Assembly (NCBI GenBank): GCA_002049455.2
Contig: KV918781.1
Coordinates: 412,156-476,155 of the forward strand
From: Porphyra umbilicalis
Taxonomy: Eukaryota > Rhodophyta > Bangiophyceae > Bangiales > Bangiaceae
DNA: 64,000 nt
Direction: 5' to 3'
The notes beneath the pieces are model-generated. The model made no database searches. It worked only from the letters and a program-made list of their open reading frames with translations, and was not told where the DNA came from. Numbering within the stretch: the stretch's first letter is position 1; the number at the start of each line of letters is the position of its first letter. The position numbers and the translations under genes are program-made. Positions 23,433-35,045 of this stretch are shown here, in pieces.

Positions 23433-25477
23433 GGGGTGCCGTCCGTTGCCGCTTGGCCCAGGGGGTGGGGGCGCCAGCGGGCGCCGCCACAGTGGGACGC
23501 GTGTGCGTCGGGCGGCCGACGGCGGTCGGTGCGTCGCACGCGTTTCTTTCGTTGCACGCGGCTGTCAAACAGATTGCATGCTCCTCCTCGGCCGTGGCCG
23601 GTCGGCGTGGCGGCCGCACGGGTGCGGTGATGGCCGCGCCGGTGTATAGTTTGCCGTGGAAGAAGCGGGGGCTACGGGCGAGCCGCTGCTCTGCTGCGTC
23701 ATGCCGGCGCTCGCCCGCGTCGACGCGGCGCACCTGGTCCAGTCCACCACATAATTGCTCTCCGACATCAATTGCTTTCCAATGGAAACTGACACCTCGG
23801 CGATCTCCCCCCACGGTCGCCTCCGATCCACGTCGCGCCGCCGCCCCCACGCCATCAACCCTCTTGGTGAGGCTCTTGGCGTTCCGGGCCGCGCGCCGAT
23901 GCAGCCGCCGCGAGCCGCACGACAGCCGGAGGCGGCGGCGGCGCAGCGGGGTGCCCCCCTTCAGACCACCCCCTGCCGCACGTTCGTTGACGTTGCCGCC
24001 GCGCCCAACCGCCGGGCCCGAACGGCGGCGGACCGCGCACCCCGCGGCGGACGGGGCGGCGGGCGGCCGCTCGCGCGACGATTCAGCTCCGCCCCCCCCC
24101 CGCCTGGGCGGCGCCTCGGGGGCCCTGATCTCGCCACCAAACCGCAACCGCCGCGGACGATCGGTGTGTGGGGGGTGTCGGAGGGTGTGGCAGAGGGAGG
24201 GGTGCGGGGGGGGGCGGGGGGGGGGGTGCGCGGCGACGACGGCTCCTCGCGCGTCGCGACGGACAACCGTGCCTGGCACCCGCTCCAGCCGTTCCGCAGC
24301 GCGCCGCGGGCGCCGCCCGCGGCGAGCTCGGGCGACCGCGTCAAACGCAGGCGCCCCTCCCCCCCGGTCGTTGGTCGCGCCCGCCCAGTCACCGACGGGC
24401 GCGGGGCGGCGCGGTCCCGCCCCCCTTGCTTGGCCGCCCCTGCCGCTGAGCACTGCTGACGGCGTGCGGCCGGGCGGGCGCGTCGTGACCGCGGCGCTAC
24501 CCGCTTTCTTGGCGCGCGGCCCCGAATCCGGGAGGCGGCGCCGCGGGGTTGGCCGACGAGGGGCGGCGGCGGAGCGCCGCGCACGTGGGCCGCCTCGTGG
24601 GCGGTCGGGAGACGGCCCGCAGGGCGCCACCTCCCCCCTCCCCCCCCCCCTCCCCTCCGCTGCCTCTGGCGCTTTCACAGCCGCCTCGTGTGGCAGGCCG
24701 GGCCCAACGTTTGTGTCCCTTTCTTGGGGGAGTCAACGTCGGGACAGGAGGGGAACGGTCGTCCGGTATCCAGGGCCGCGTGCGGGGCCGGCGGGGGTGG
24801 GGTGTGGCCGGCGGGTGGCGGGTGGCGGGCGGCGGACACGGCCAAAACCCCTGGTCGAGGGTACTGTACGCGGGCGCTGTGCCCGCTAGGGCGTGTGCGG
24901 TCCGAGGTTGGCCCTTCGCCGTTGCGTGTGTTTGCCGGTGCCGACCGTATCGGCGCGGCGGCTTTGTCGACCACGGGACGAGTGCCGCCTGCCGCATCGG
25001 CCGCGTTGTCGACGGAGCTCCCCGCCGCCGCCAGCCGTGTGTTGGAGGGCGGCCGCGGCCATTGGCAACGAGACTAGACGCGGCGGACGTGGTGGGCGCG
25101 GCGCAACGGCCATCGTGCCGCCGCGTTTGAGCCCCGCGCTCATGCCCTGCTGAGGCCGCCCCACCCCCGCGCGTCGTGTGGATTCTTTATCCCCCTTTTT
25201 TGGTGTTCCTTTTCATTGCCCGCTCCCCTTGGGTCGTCCCTGAAACCGGTTGACTGTGCGTTGATTCCCCCACCACCGACGCGCGACCGGGGTGTTTTAC
25301 TCATTTGTTGCTGTTGCCGCTGCTGCTGCCGCAAGCGCCGGCCCCGCGCCCGTGCTTCCCCCCGCCGCCCGCGTCGGCCGTTCGACGATCGTCGGGCGCG
25401 TGTCTCCCGCCACCGCCGGGGTGGCGCCGACGCCGGCCGCCCGGGGGGGAGTGGAGCGGGGGGGGCACCTGCATGGA
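23433..25477. other. Intergenic, no supportable gene
   Basis: Long frames on both strands here (including 22286-24889 + and 23248-24678 -) are Arg/Pro/Gly-rich and overlap each other, as expected of very GC-rich DNA. I see no conserved motif. G runs occur at about 24208-24228. Confidence 0.5.
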
Positions 25478-25684
25478 ATGGAGGGGAAACCGGCCGCTGA
25501 TGCTGCAGCGGCCCCACCGGGAGGTCCGGGAGCGAACGGTGTGGCGGCGGCGGCGGCGGGTGTAGGTGCGCCCGTGGGGGCGGCCACTTCGGCCGCCTCC
25601 CCTACGAGCGGCGGCGTTGGGGACGGCGAGATGGCGGCGGCGGCAGCGGGAGCTGCTGCCGCCTCGGCCGCCGCTGGCGGTGCT

Positions 25685-25718
<34 letters not shown>

Positions 25719-25806
25719 CGGCGGCGCGGCACGCGGCTGTCGGTGCTCCCTCGCCCCTTCACCCCCCCCCACCACCGCCCCCACCCCCCCCCCCCCCCAC
25801 CACCCC

Positions 25807-27458
25807 ATGGTGCCCGCCGCCGCGGACCTCCACGTCACCGAAGAGGTGATGCGCGTGCGCAAATCCCTCCTCGACGCCGTCGTGGTGCAACAAGCCAAGC
25901 GCATTACCGAGTTGGAGCGGAAGCTCGACAAGAAGCGCGCCAAAATCCAACGCATGAGCGCCGCGCAAATGTTTGCAACCGTCTCGGCGGGGCTGCCGGC
26001 GCACCTCGGCGCGCACGCGGCGGCGGGGGGGCACGGGGGGTCTGCCGCCGCCGCCGCCGCCGCCGCCGCGGCGGCGGTGGCGGTGGGGCTCGGCCACCAC
26101 CCGCTGCCGCCCGGCCACGCGCCGCCAGGCGCGCCTGCTGCGGTCGCCGCCGTTGGCCCCGCCGCCGCCTCGGCGGGCATGATGGGCATGGCCGGCCTAC
26201 CGCCCGCCACATCGGCCTTTCTCGGCGCGTCGATGGACGCGTCGGGCCTGCACCTGGCACCGGGGGGCATGGCGCAGCTCGGCACGCCCAACCTGCTCCA
26301 CGCCCCGGGCATGATGGCGGGGGCGGCGCACGGGCCCGTCGCCTCGGCGCCGATGAACGTCACGTCCCCGGTGCTGTACGGGGGCCACCACCCCGGGCGG
26401 ATGCACGGCCACGGGGAGCCCCGCACGCCGGCGCTTGTCGACGCGTACGGCGTGCCGTCCACGTCTGGGGTGCCGGCGCCCCACCTCTGCCGCCCGCACG
26501 CGTCGGCGCCACCCGTGCCGGGCGCTGCCGGGCCGGCGTACTTGACCAAGGCCGAAGGTCCACCGCCGGGGGGGATGCCGTATTGTGGGACGCCGGGCTC
26601 CATGCCCTTTCCGTCGTCCATGCCCTTGGCGGGCATGCCAGGCGCCAGGGGCGCGGGCGGGGCGATGGGCGGACTGTCTGCAGCGGCCACGGCCGCGTTC
26701 TTGGCGTCTCCGGGCATTGGCACGCCGTTGCTTTACGGGCACAATGCGTGTTTGCCAAACACGCCCAACCAGGGAGGAGAAACGTACGTTGCGTCGCGAT
26801 GCGTTCTGAGCGGCGGACCTGAGAGTGTGCGCAGTGAGGGTTGGCAGTGGCGGACGGTGCTTGACGGCCGGGGGCTGTCCCTGCTCTGGGCTAAGCGCGC
26901 TGGTAACGCTGCCGTCTTGCCGCCCCGCAGTCGTGTGGAACGGTCTGCTCACCTTCTTGCCTTGCTTTGTTTGGTTGGTTTGGCGGCTGCCCACTCGATT
27001 TTCATTGTCGCATTCTCTGGTTGGCGTGTCCTTCCCACAGCAAGCAGAGCCGATACTGGACGGCGGAGGAGCACGAGCGCTTCCTCAAAGCTGTGGAGAT
27101 GTTTGGCCCAAAGAACTATGTCAAAATCGCGTCGGTCGTCGCGACGCGCAACCCCAAGCAGGTGCGCACGCACCACCAAAAGTACGAGAAGAAGCTCGAG
27201 CGGGAAGCGGCCAAGCAGCGGCGCGACGGGCCGTCGACGCCCAACGCGGCGGCGTTTGCCGCCGTATCGGCAGCCGCTGCAGCCGCGACGGCGGGGACGC
27301 CCATCACGCCCATTGGGCCGCCACCGCACCCCGGAACGGCGGCGGCGGGCGCGCCGCGCCACCACCACCACCACCACCACCCGGGCGGCCGCACATCGAC
27401 GCCGGCCGAGGTGGCGGCGGCAGCCGCCGCCGGCCGCGCGGCCGCCACCGACGCCGCA

Positions 27459-27489
<31 letters not shown>

Positions 27490-28649
27490 CGTCGGACATG
27501 GGCGCCGCCGCCGGCCTCCCCCCCGTCCCGACGCTCGGCAACGGCGGCGACGGGGTGCCAGTAGGCCTCGACGGCCATCCGCTGCTCGACGTCAAGGGTA
27601 TTGGTAGTGGCGGCAGCACGTCTTCGCTCGGCCCCTTCAACGCGTACACGGTTGAAAGCTTTGGCGAACAGCTGCTCGCGTCCATCTCGGCGGATGGGTC
27701 GACGAGCTCCTCGGACGATAGCAGCGGGGAGGATGAGCCACTTGCGGGGGGAGCGCCGCCGTCGCACCCAGTGGCCTACGAGGCGCCGGGCGTCCCGGGC
27801 GGCGGAGGCGGGGTCGTCGGCCGCCCGGGGGTGATTCCCGGCGCCCCGCCAGGAGCAGAGGACACGAGTCAAACGGACGCGGCGGTGGCGGCGGCTGCGG
27901 CGGCGGCGACGGCGGCGGAGAGTGCGGCGCTGACGGCGGCGGCGTTTCTCCACGGCGAGCCGCGGGCGGGCGCGCCGGTGGCGGGGGGGGGGGCGGGGGG
28001 GTCGGGTACCTCCGACTCGACGCTCTCGGGGGCGGCGCCGCCGGGGGAGCAGGCGCCACCGCCGGCGACGCTGCCCCCGCCACCGCCGCGCGCGACGGTC
28101 AAGGCCGAAGCTGCCCCGGTGGCAGGCGCCAACGGCCACCTGCCGCCTGCCGCCGTCGCCGCCGCCGCGCCCGTTGCGTTGCGGGCGGCGGCCACGTCGC
28201 CCGTGACGCCGTCGGTGGCGCTGTCGCCCGCGCGGGCGGCGGCGGTCGCTGCGGTGGCAGCCGCCGCCGCGGCCGGCACGCCGGCCCCTGCGGTCGTCCC
28301 GCCACCCGGCAGGGGAGCGGTTCCGGTCGACCACGCGGGCGCGGGCGCGGTCCCCGCCGTCAAGGTGGAAGCCGCCCGCCTGGCATCGGCGGCCGACGCA
28401 ACTTTGCCGCTGGCGGTAGCGCCTGCGGCGGCGCCAGCCGTCAATGGTGGGCCGGTGTCGGCGGCACCCGCGGGCCTGGCGCCTGTGACGCCAAAGTTGG
28501 AAGCGGTGCCCATTGCCCACCCCGCGGCGTCCACCGTTGTCGAGGCGAGCCGCACGGCAGCGCGGCCAGTCGAGCCCGCCGTCGAGTCGGCTCGCGCGCT
28601 TGCGGCGGACGAGGCGAGGAGGCAGGCGCCCAAGGCCAGCAAGGTTTGA
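25807..28649 (+). CDS. CCA1/REVEILLE-like single-Myb transcription factor
   Basis: Two exons, 25807-26783 and 27041-28649, give 861 residues. The 257-base intron has donor GTACGT and acceptor CCCACAG, and splicing joins ...GGET to KQSRYW in frame. Residues about 10-60 form a helical, coiled-coil-like segment (KRITELERKLDKKRAKIQRM). The Myb repeat spans about 327-385: YWTAEEHERFLKAVEMFG followed by VRTHHQKYEKKL, a variant of the plant SHAQKYF signature, so DNA binding is expected. The rest is Ala/Pro/Gly-rich with a run of seven His after the Myb repeat. In plants, SHAQKYF-type single-Myb proteins include circadian regulators; a clock role here is only inference. An upstream frame from ATG 25478 could be the true N-terminus, out of frame by one base at a 15-C run (25784-25798). 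Confidence 0.8.
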
Positions 28650-29781
28650 GGGGTAACTGTCCGCCGCTCCCCACACGCTAGGGCATTTGTGGGCATGGCT
28701 CTTGGGACGGTTACCGACTTCACCACACCGCAGGGGGGCGGGGGTGGAGGTACCGGTTGACGACGACGACGACGACGACGACGATGATGACGACGATGAC
28801 GGCGGCAGCGGCGACGGTGACGACGAGGAGCTCGGCCGATGCTGTGACCTGTGAGCCACCCCGTAGCGGATGTCCCTGCCGCACCTGAGGAGCCTGGGGG
28901 TTCCTTGGCCGCGCTTTGGCAGTCTGCAACGGACGCGGCACCGTGGGCCCGGCGGTGGGCGCTATTTTCCATTCTTTGTTCTCATGTTTTATGGGTCGTG
29001 GCGGCGGCGCCACGGCGGGCACACCCGCTCGCCGCATGCCGCCGTCGCCGCTTCTCTGTGTGATTCTTTGTTTTTATGCTGCGTGTTCTCCCATCGCTTG
29101 CCACGCGGGCCACGGCGCGTGCGCGCCCGTGGGACCGTAGGCTTTGTGCGCTGCTGTCTCGTCGACTGTGGGGTGAGCCCGCCGTTTTCCTCGACGCGCC
29201 GTTCCCGCCGCTGTGGTGTGGAGGGAGGCATCGGGGGGCCAGCGGAGGTGGGATGTTGGTGGGGGCACCCTTTTCGTGTACGAACAGTTTTTTCTTTCAT
29301 GGCGGTGCTTGGTTTCGAGACGGCCCCGTTGCCGGGTGCATGCCCGCGTGGCGCTACTCGAACGGAGCGGTGGTTTGCCAAGATGGGGACGGGACAACTG
29401 GGCGCTGGGCAGCAGCAGGAACGGCCGTGGGCAACGGCACAGGCAAAGGACAGTCCCGTCGGCGCCGAGAGCGGCGCACTCATGCGGCATCGGGTGCGTG
29501 CAAATGAGTATGTCCAAAAAGAAACAGCAGAGCAAGGCAGTAGAATACAACACAGAAAAAAAGGAAAACACACAGAGAAGCACGGCGGTAGATAGGAAGC
29601 TACAGACTGCGATGACGCGACGAGAGCGAAACGCCAACCGACCCCAGGTCGTACAAGCAGCCGTCACAGAATACAAAACGCCTACCGCACGCACAGGGCG
29701 TTGCACGTGTCGCCGCACGCCCTGGGGGTCCTACGACACGGCTCACGCCCGACCGCTTCCTTCCCCCCCCCAACAGCCACA
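28650..29781. other. Intergenic between converging Myb and RAD6 genes
   Basis: It carries an interrupted (GAC)n microsatellite at about 28758-28835. AT content rises toward 29515-29600, consistent with 3'-UTR sequence of the two converging genes. No gene seen. Confidence 0.5.
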
Positions 29782-30908
29782 TTATGTCCAGGACGCCTCC
29801 ACCGTCGCTTGCACACGCTTGTGGTACTCGCGGGGGTTCTCTTGGAACAGCCGCGCCGCTTCCGAGTTGGCCGGCGAGTTGGGGTTAGGGTCGCACAGCA
29901 GCGACTGGATGGACGTGAGCACCGCGGCAATGTCATAGATGGGGGACCAGTTGTTTTGGAGGATGTCCAAGCAGATACCACCGTCAGCGTAGACGTTGGG
30001 GTGGAAGAGGCGGCACACAAATTTGACAACGGGGGGCTTGTTGGGGTAGTCTTCCGTGAAGTGCATCGTGAGTTTGAATGTGCCACCTTCCCAGGCTGTG
30101 TCATCTGGTCTGCGCGGCGGACAGCAACGGACAGGGGGTGGGCAGAGGTGGAGCAGCCACCATGTGGCGTGACGTCGCGAGGACAGAGGTATGTGTGTGG
30201 AGCGTAGACACAATAACGACGAAAGAAACGCAGCAAAGGCACACACACGGCTACCGAAAAATGAAGAGAGAAGAGGGAGGTTTCGTTAGCTTCCTTGCAC
30301 GGCAAATGCCGCGATAGGGCACGGCTCAAGTGAGTCGTCGCATTGCGACCTCACACTTAACTGTAGCACAGTTTGAAAGAAGTGCGCCACCTGATGCTCT
30401 CGGCAAAGGCCCAATACATGGGGAGGAGCCCCATACAGAACATGCTACGACACTCCCCGTCACATGTCGGTCACAAACGCATCACGCCACACACGGCCTG
30501 ACAGCAGCAGCAACGTACCCGAATATGACCGCGCTCCACTTCATGATGTCATTGTCACAGGGCGCTCCGCTGATACCACTAGGGGGGTCCTGTACGAGTG
30601 AGGGACGGGAAACAACCAAGGCGCCAGGCAAGCACAGCAGTACATGACAGGAAAAGCAGAACAACTGTTAGACATGACGCCGAACATACGCCTGGCGTAT
30701 CAGCCCGAGCAGTCACGCAGCAACATCACTGGCGTGTTCCGTTCAACCACAACCATCCGCCCCGTCACGCGCCGCCAACGTCCGTGACCAGACAAACAAC
30801 TTGCGCAACATCAGGTGTCTGAAGGACGAGAGCAACACCACACATGACGCGTACCTGCTGAAGCTTCTTGAAGTCCCTAATCAGCCGCCGGCGAGCAGGG
30901 GTCGACAT
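29782..30908 (-). CDS. RAD6: Ubiquitin-conjugating enzyme E2, RAD6/UBE2A type
   Basis: Three exons on the - strand (30908-30855, 30589-30519, 30109-29782) encode 150 residues, close to the usual 151-152. The sequence starts [18 protein letters not shown], the RAD6 N-terminus that binds the partner E3, has the HPN motif in [10 protein letters not shown], and Cys88 in [12 protein letters not shown] as the ubiquitin thioester site. Introns start GTACGC and GTACGT and end in CAG. RAD6 with RAD18 or BRE1-type E3s ubiquitinates PCNA in post-replication repair and histone H2B in transcription. The acidic yeast-type tail is absent, as in plants and animals. It shares its upstream region with the divergent translocator gene. 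Confidence 0.95.
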
Positions 30909-32038
30909 GGTGCCACCCACAGAGCACAGGTGCCAACACCAAACGCCGCTGGACAATCCAACAGCCGAGGTACGACAGCAACGCGTTTTCAGACACTGTC
31001 GCGGTCACGGCGGGGAGCGCCAAAGCCGAAAAAAGAAAGATGGGCAGGGACAATTGGCACGGGTCAAAACGCCAGAGCGAGAGAGACCAGGACGACAACG
31101 CGGAGACGAGCGGGTCCCCCACAGTGATGTATGGGTACCACCCAGGGTGGTGGAACAGCAGCGTTGGCGGTGCTAGCCGTGTGGGCCGCACTGCGTCGAC
31201 GCGGGGTTGCGTCCAGAGCTGTCCAAAGCTGTCCAGAGCCCTGCACCAAGGCCGCCATTCATGGCTGCAGCCAGCGCGTCACGCGGCTGGGCAACTGGAG
31301 CTGGACTGAGGTGCCAATTCTTGTTGCGTCACTCTTCAAGTCTATGTATACCAGCGAATTGGCAGAGCGACACTGAAGCTAAGCTCCTATGGAATTTCTG
31401 GCCACCAACTTGGCAGCCGTACAGTCGATCCGCCTCTCTGCAGCCGCATTCCCTGTTGGACCGACCGTCTCGTCAGACCATTGCCTGGACCCCGGCTTTC
31501 TTGTGTGGTCGAGGAGAACCGGGCCAGAGCACGCTGCGGACCACATTGTGGTCATGGCCTGCTCGAAGGGTTGTGCCTTCCCACTCACAGCACAGGTCCG
31601 TGCGAGATCGCTCCCGCCAGATGGGCCAGACCCTGAAGATTCGATCGCTACGGAGGGGGGGCCTGTGTGCCGTCGTTGAGGGGGGGCACGGGCGTGGTCG
31701 GCCCGAGGTTGTCCGGGGATTGGGCAGGAGGAGGCCTGTCCACGCGCGGATGGGCAGCCCCCAACCACATGCACCCGCTGCGGCACACCCGCGCTTGGCT
31801 GTGATCCCGTCGGCGGCGGCTCTCGGGGTGTGCACCGCACGTGGCGGCCTGCTCACCCGCGCCGGCCCCTGCTGACCCGCCGCGTCGACCTCTCGCCGCT
31901 GTCGCATGCTACCGACGCCACCATCACCGCTGCCACCACCACCACCGCCGCAGTGTTTCGCTGCCCCCTCGCCCTTGTCGCCGTCCCCGCCGCTGCGCTT
32001 GCCTGTCAGACGGGCCTGCGTCACCCGCATCGGCCGCC
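30909..32038. promoter_or_regulatory. Divergent upstream region of RAD6 and translocator genes
   Basis: 1.1 kb separates the two start codons. No conserved ORF is visible. The segment presumably holds both promoters; I see no decisive core motif. Confidence 0.4.
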
Positions 32039-33978
32039 ATGGCGTTTGCGTTTGCCGGGGTGAGCGGGGTGAGCGTACGGACGCGGGGCTCGGTCACAGC
32101 GTCAGTGGTGGCCGCTCGACCGGGCGCGTTTGCGGTCACTCCTCGCTATGGGTATGTGAGGATATGCGGGTGTCTCTTCACAAGAGTACTGTGGCAGGGG
32201 GGGTGGAGAAGTGAGGTTGTAGAGATGTCTCTGCTTCTCTGGGCCTGCCTCGGTGTACCGGCTAGCTTCAGCTTCGCGTCGAGCACGGCATTGACACTGT
32301 ACCATTTCATGATTTCTGCGCCTTTTTGCGTCTGCGACACCCCCTTCGCTTTATTGATGTATTGGGTGCTGTGACTGCTGCGTCGTCGCCTTGCCATGCA
32401 TCTGCTCTCCGAATGGTGCTCTGCGGCGGCGTCCCGACGAATGGCTGCTGATGCCTGCACAGCCGCAGCTTGCTGGCGGCAGTCGGGAGCAAGGCTCCGC
32501 TGCAGTCCCGCCGTGTGGCGGTGACTGCGGCGCCCTCTTCATTGCGTATGGCCGCCTCACCGGGGGCGACCTCAGAGGAAGCAGCATCGGCGCAGACCCT
32601 TAAGGTCTCCATCCTTATTGGAATGTGGTACCTCCTCAACATTGTGCGCTTCTGGGAATCGAGAGATTGACTGCGTGCACGGGCCCATCCGTTGTCGGTG
32701 CTCGTGCTGCATCACCCGGCTGCTATACCGTTCATTGCCGCCGCATTCCTGAGCTCGAGCGACTGTGTCTTCTGGTGGGGGCCAGTACTGACCAGAGTTG
32801 CCGGTCAGTGTGGACGAATTCTCTGCCCTCGCCTTGTTCCTACGCCTGGATGCATGTCTCTTTGTGTTGGCGTGATCACAGGGTTACAACATCACCAACA
32901 AGAGGGTGTTGAACTGGTTCCCCTTCCCTTGGTTTGTTTCGTGGGCGCAATTGGCATTCGGCGTCGTCTACTGCGTCGCATTGTGGGCCGTCAAGCTCCG
33001 CAAAAAGCCGGTCGTGCCCGCCGAGGGTGTCAAGGCCCTCTCCCTTGTAGCGCTGTGCCACACTATCGGCCATGTATCTACCGTGTGCTCCCTGGGTGCC
33101 GTCGCCGTGTCGTACGTTACTCATTGCCCACTTGTCGTGGTACCATGTGTGTGACGTGCTCTGACATATGGCGCGTGCTCCTACTGTTTTGCTCGTGAGC
33201 TGTATCTCACTTAGTGCGTTTGCCTGGGTACTGACTATCATATGTCTGCTGGTCATGCACCTTGCTTGACAAGCTCTTCGCTATGACATGCATTCTTGTT
33301 GTGCATTGGTTGGAGCGCAGGTTCTCCCACGTCATCAAGTCTGCTGAGCCGCTATTCCAAGTTGCGGCGTCCGCCATCTTCCTGAAGAGCGTGTTTGCGC
33401 TGCCCGTGTACCTGTCGCTTCTGCCAGTCATTGGTGGCGTGGTCCTGGCGTCCGTGAGCGAGCTGTCCTTCACCTGGTTAGGCTTCCTTTCCGCCATGAC
33501 CAGCAACGTGGCATTTGCCGCCCGCAACATTTTCTCCAAGCTGAGTATGAACACGCCGAAGGGCGAGAACATGGGACCCGTCAACCTGTTTGGCGTGCTG
33601 ACCGTGCTGTCCACGCTCATCCTCGCGCCGTTTGCCCTCTTCTTCGAGGGCGCCAAGCTCAAGGCCGGCTGGCTGGCGGCCACCGCCGGCGTGGGCGCAG
33701 CGGTGACACCGCTAACCCTCGCTGGGTACATCCTCGCGTCTGGCTTTTTCTTCCACACCTACCAGGAGGTGGCTTTCTTGGCGTTGAGCAACGTCCACCC
33801 GATCACGCACGCGGTTGCCAACACGACGAAGCGGGTTATCATCATGGGCGTGTCGATCCTGGTGTTCAAGAACCCGCTGACGCAGAACGGTTTGATTGGG
33901 TCTTCCATCGCTCTGCTTGGTGTGCTGTTGTACTCTTTTGCCAAGAACCGCTACCCGGAGAAGAAAGCCACGGAATGA
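32039..33978 (+). CDS. TPT: Plastid triose-phosphate/phosphate translocator
   Basis: Four exons (32039-32151, 32463-32643, 32882-33111, 33321-33978) give 393 residues, the family's usual size. Exon 1 begins at GCCGCCATGG and encodes a Ser/Val/Arg-rich plastid transit peptide. The mature part starts near TLKVSILIGMWYLLNI and joins GYNITNKRVLNWFPFPWFVSWAQL across an intron. Diagnostic segments include HTIGHVSTVCSLGAVAVS-FSHVIKSAEP (split by intron 3), NVAFAARNIFSK and a C-terminal TTKRVIIMGVSILVF. These membrane antiporters of the plastid inner envelope (drug/metabolite transporter superfamily) exchange triose phosphates or related phosphates for phosphate. The Lys and Arg of TTKR belong to the phosphate-binding site in this family. 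Donors are GTATGT, GTGCGC and GTACGT. Which sugar phosphate is preferred cannot be told. Confidence 0.93.
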
Positions 33979-35045
33979 TCGTAGGAGGTGAGCTGCTTGT
34001 ACGTCCCCGTTGGGTCGGGGTATTTTATCATTTTTGCGCGCGAGGCCTGTCTTCTTTTTCCTTCTCTGCCTTGAAGTTTTCTTTAGAACGTTTCAACTAT
34101 TCTTCGGCATGGTCATGTGAATGGCCTGCCGACCGGCTCCTCGCGTATCAGTTGCACCGAGCCTCTTCGATTTCTCAGCATCGGCCGGCCCAGGGATTCA
34201 CCGCGGCCTTCTTGTGCACGGCGCGAGCGCAGTCGACTGGGGCAATGGCCGTCCAGGATCAATGTGGACAGTCCAGTACATGGAGCAGGCGACGGAATTG
34301 GACCACGTCCACAATCTCGGACCGCCGGGCAAACCCCACACGAGACAGTTGGCGGGGCATGGCCGTGTGCTTCTGCAGGGGTGGGACCATCGTTCAGCAG
34401 TGAAACGCTAACGCACGTTGAGCGTGGCATCCAATTCGACTGCTGCCGCCAACTGGTGCCTCAAGCACAACCCCCCGCGGCGCCTGTGTCGGCAAAGCAA
34501 GACGCGACGGAGCGACGGAGCGTCTGGGCGGTTGTGGTGTGTACTCTCCGTTGGCGGAGCGACGGCTGTAGGGTGCGGCATGCGGCCTTGGCGGTCGGGA
34601 TGGCTCACACCCGGAGCCAGTGCGCGGATGTCTCGTACGGCTGATTCGGGGCTTGTTTGGATTCGTAGCAGCCTCCTTCCTCGGCAGCTGGTCACGCGAA
34701 TGGGACTCGGTTCTTGCTTGCACCATCTTCCTATGACAGTGCCCTCCGCACGTCACAACTCACCGACAGCGGTGACCCCGGGGGCCGTATTTGCCCGACA
34801 TGCATACTTCCAACCTCCTCAACGGACGCGCCGCGAGTTGAGGAGCGGGCTGCGGTGTGCGTGATGCATCAAGAGGGGCTGTGCACGGCGAGGTGCAGTA
34901 CCGGAACCTCTAGCCACCCGCACCAGACTGACGCTCGGGGCCAGGGCGTGGAGACGGCGACAACGGCGTGGCGGCTCGGAGCCTACGACGGCGACGGGAG
35001 ACGTGGTCGTGACGGGTCGTCCAAACAAGTGGTCACGCCTGCACC
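33979..35045. other. Intergenic, no gene seen
   Basis: A T-rich 3'-UTR-like stretch (34020-34100) follows the translocator. The rest has short overlapping frames without motifs. Confidence 0.5.

Noticed and set aside
23248-24678. 476-residue antisense ORF
   Set aside because: Low complexity, no motif; antisense to another long frame.
22286-24889. 867-residue Arg/Pro-rich ORF
   Set aside because: It overlaps the better hypothetical gene in another frame, and its composition is that of random GC-rich DNA.
26949-28859. 636-residue ORF opposite the Myb gene
   Set aside because: Arg-rich shadow of the conserved Myb exon.
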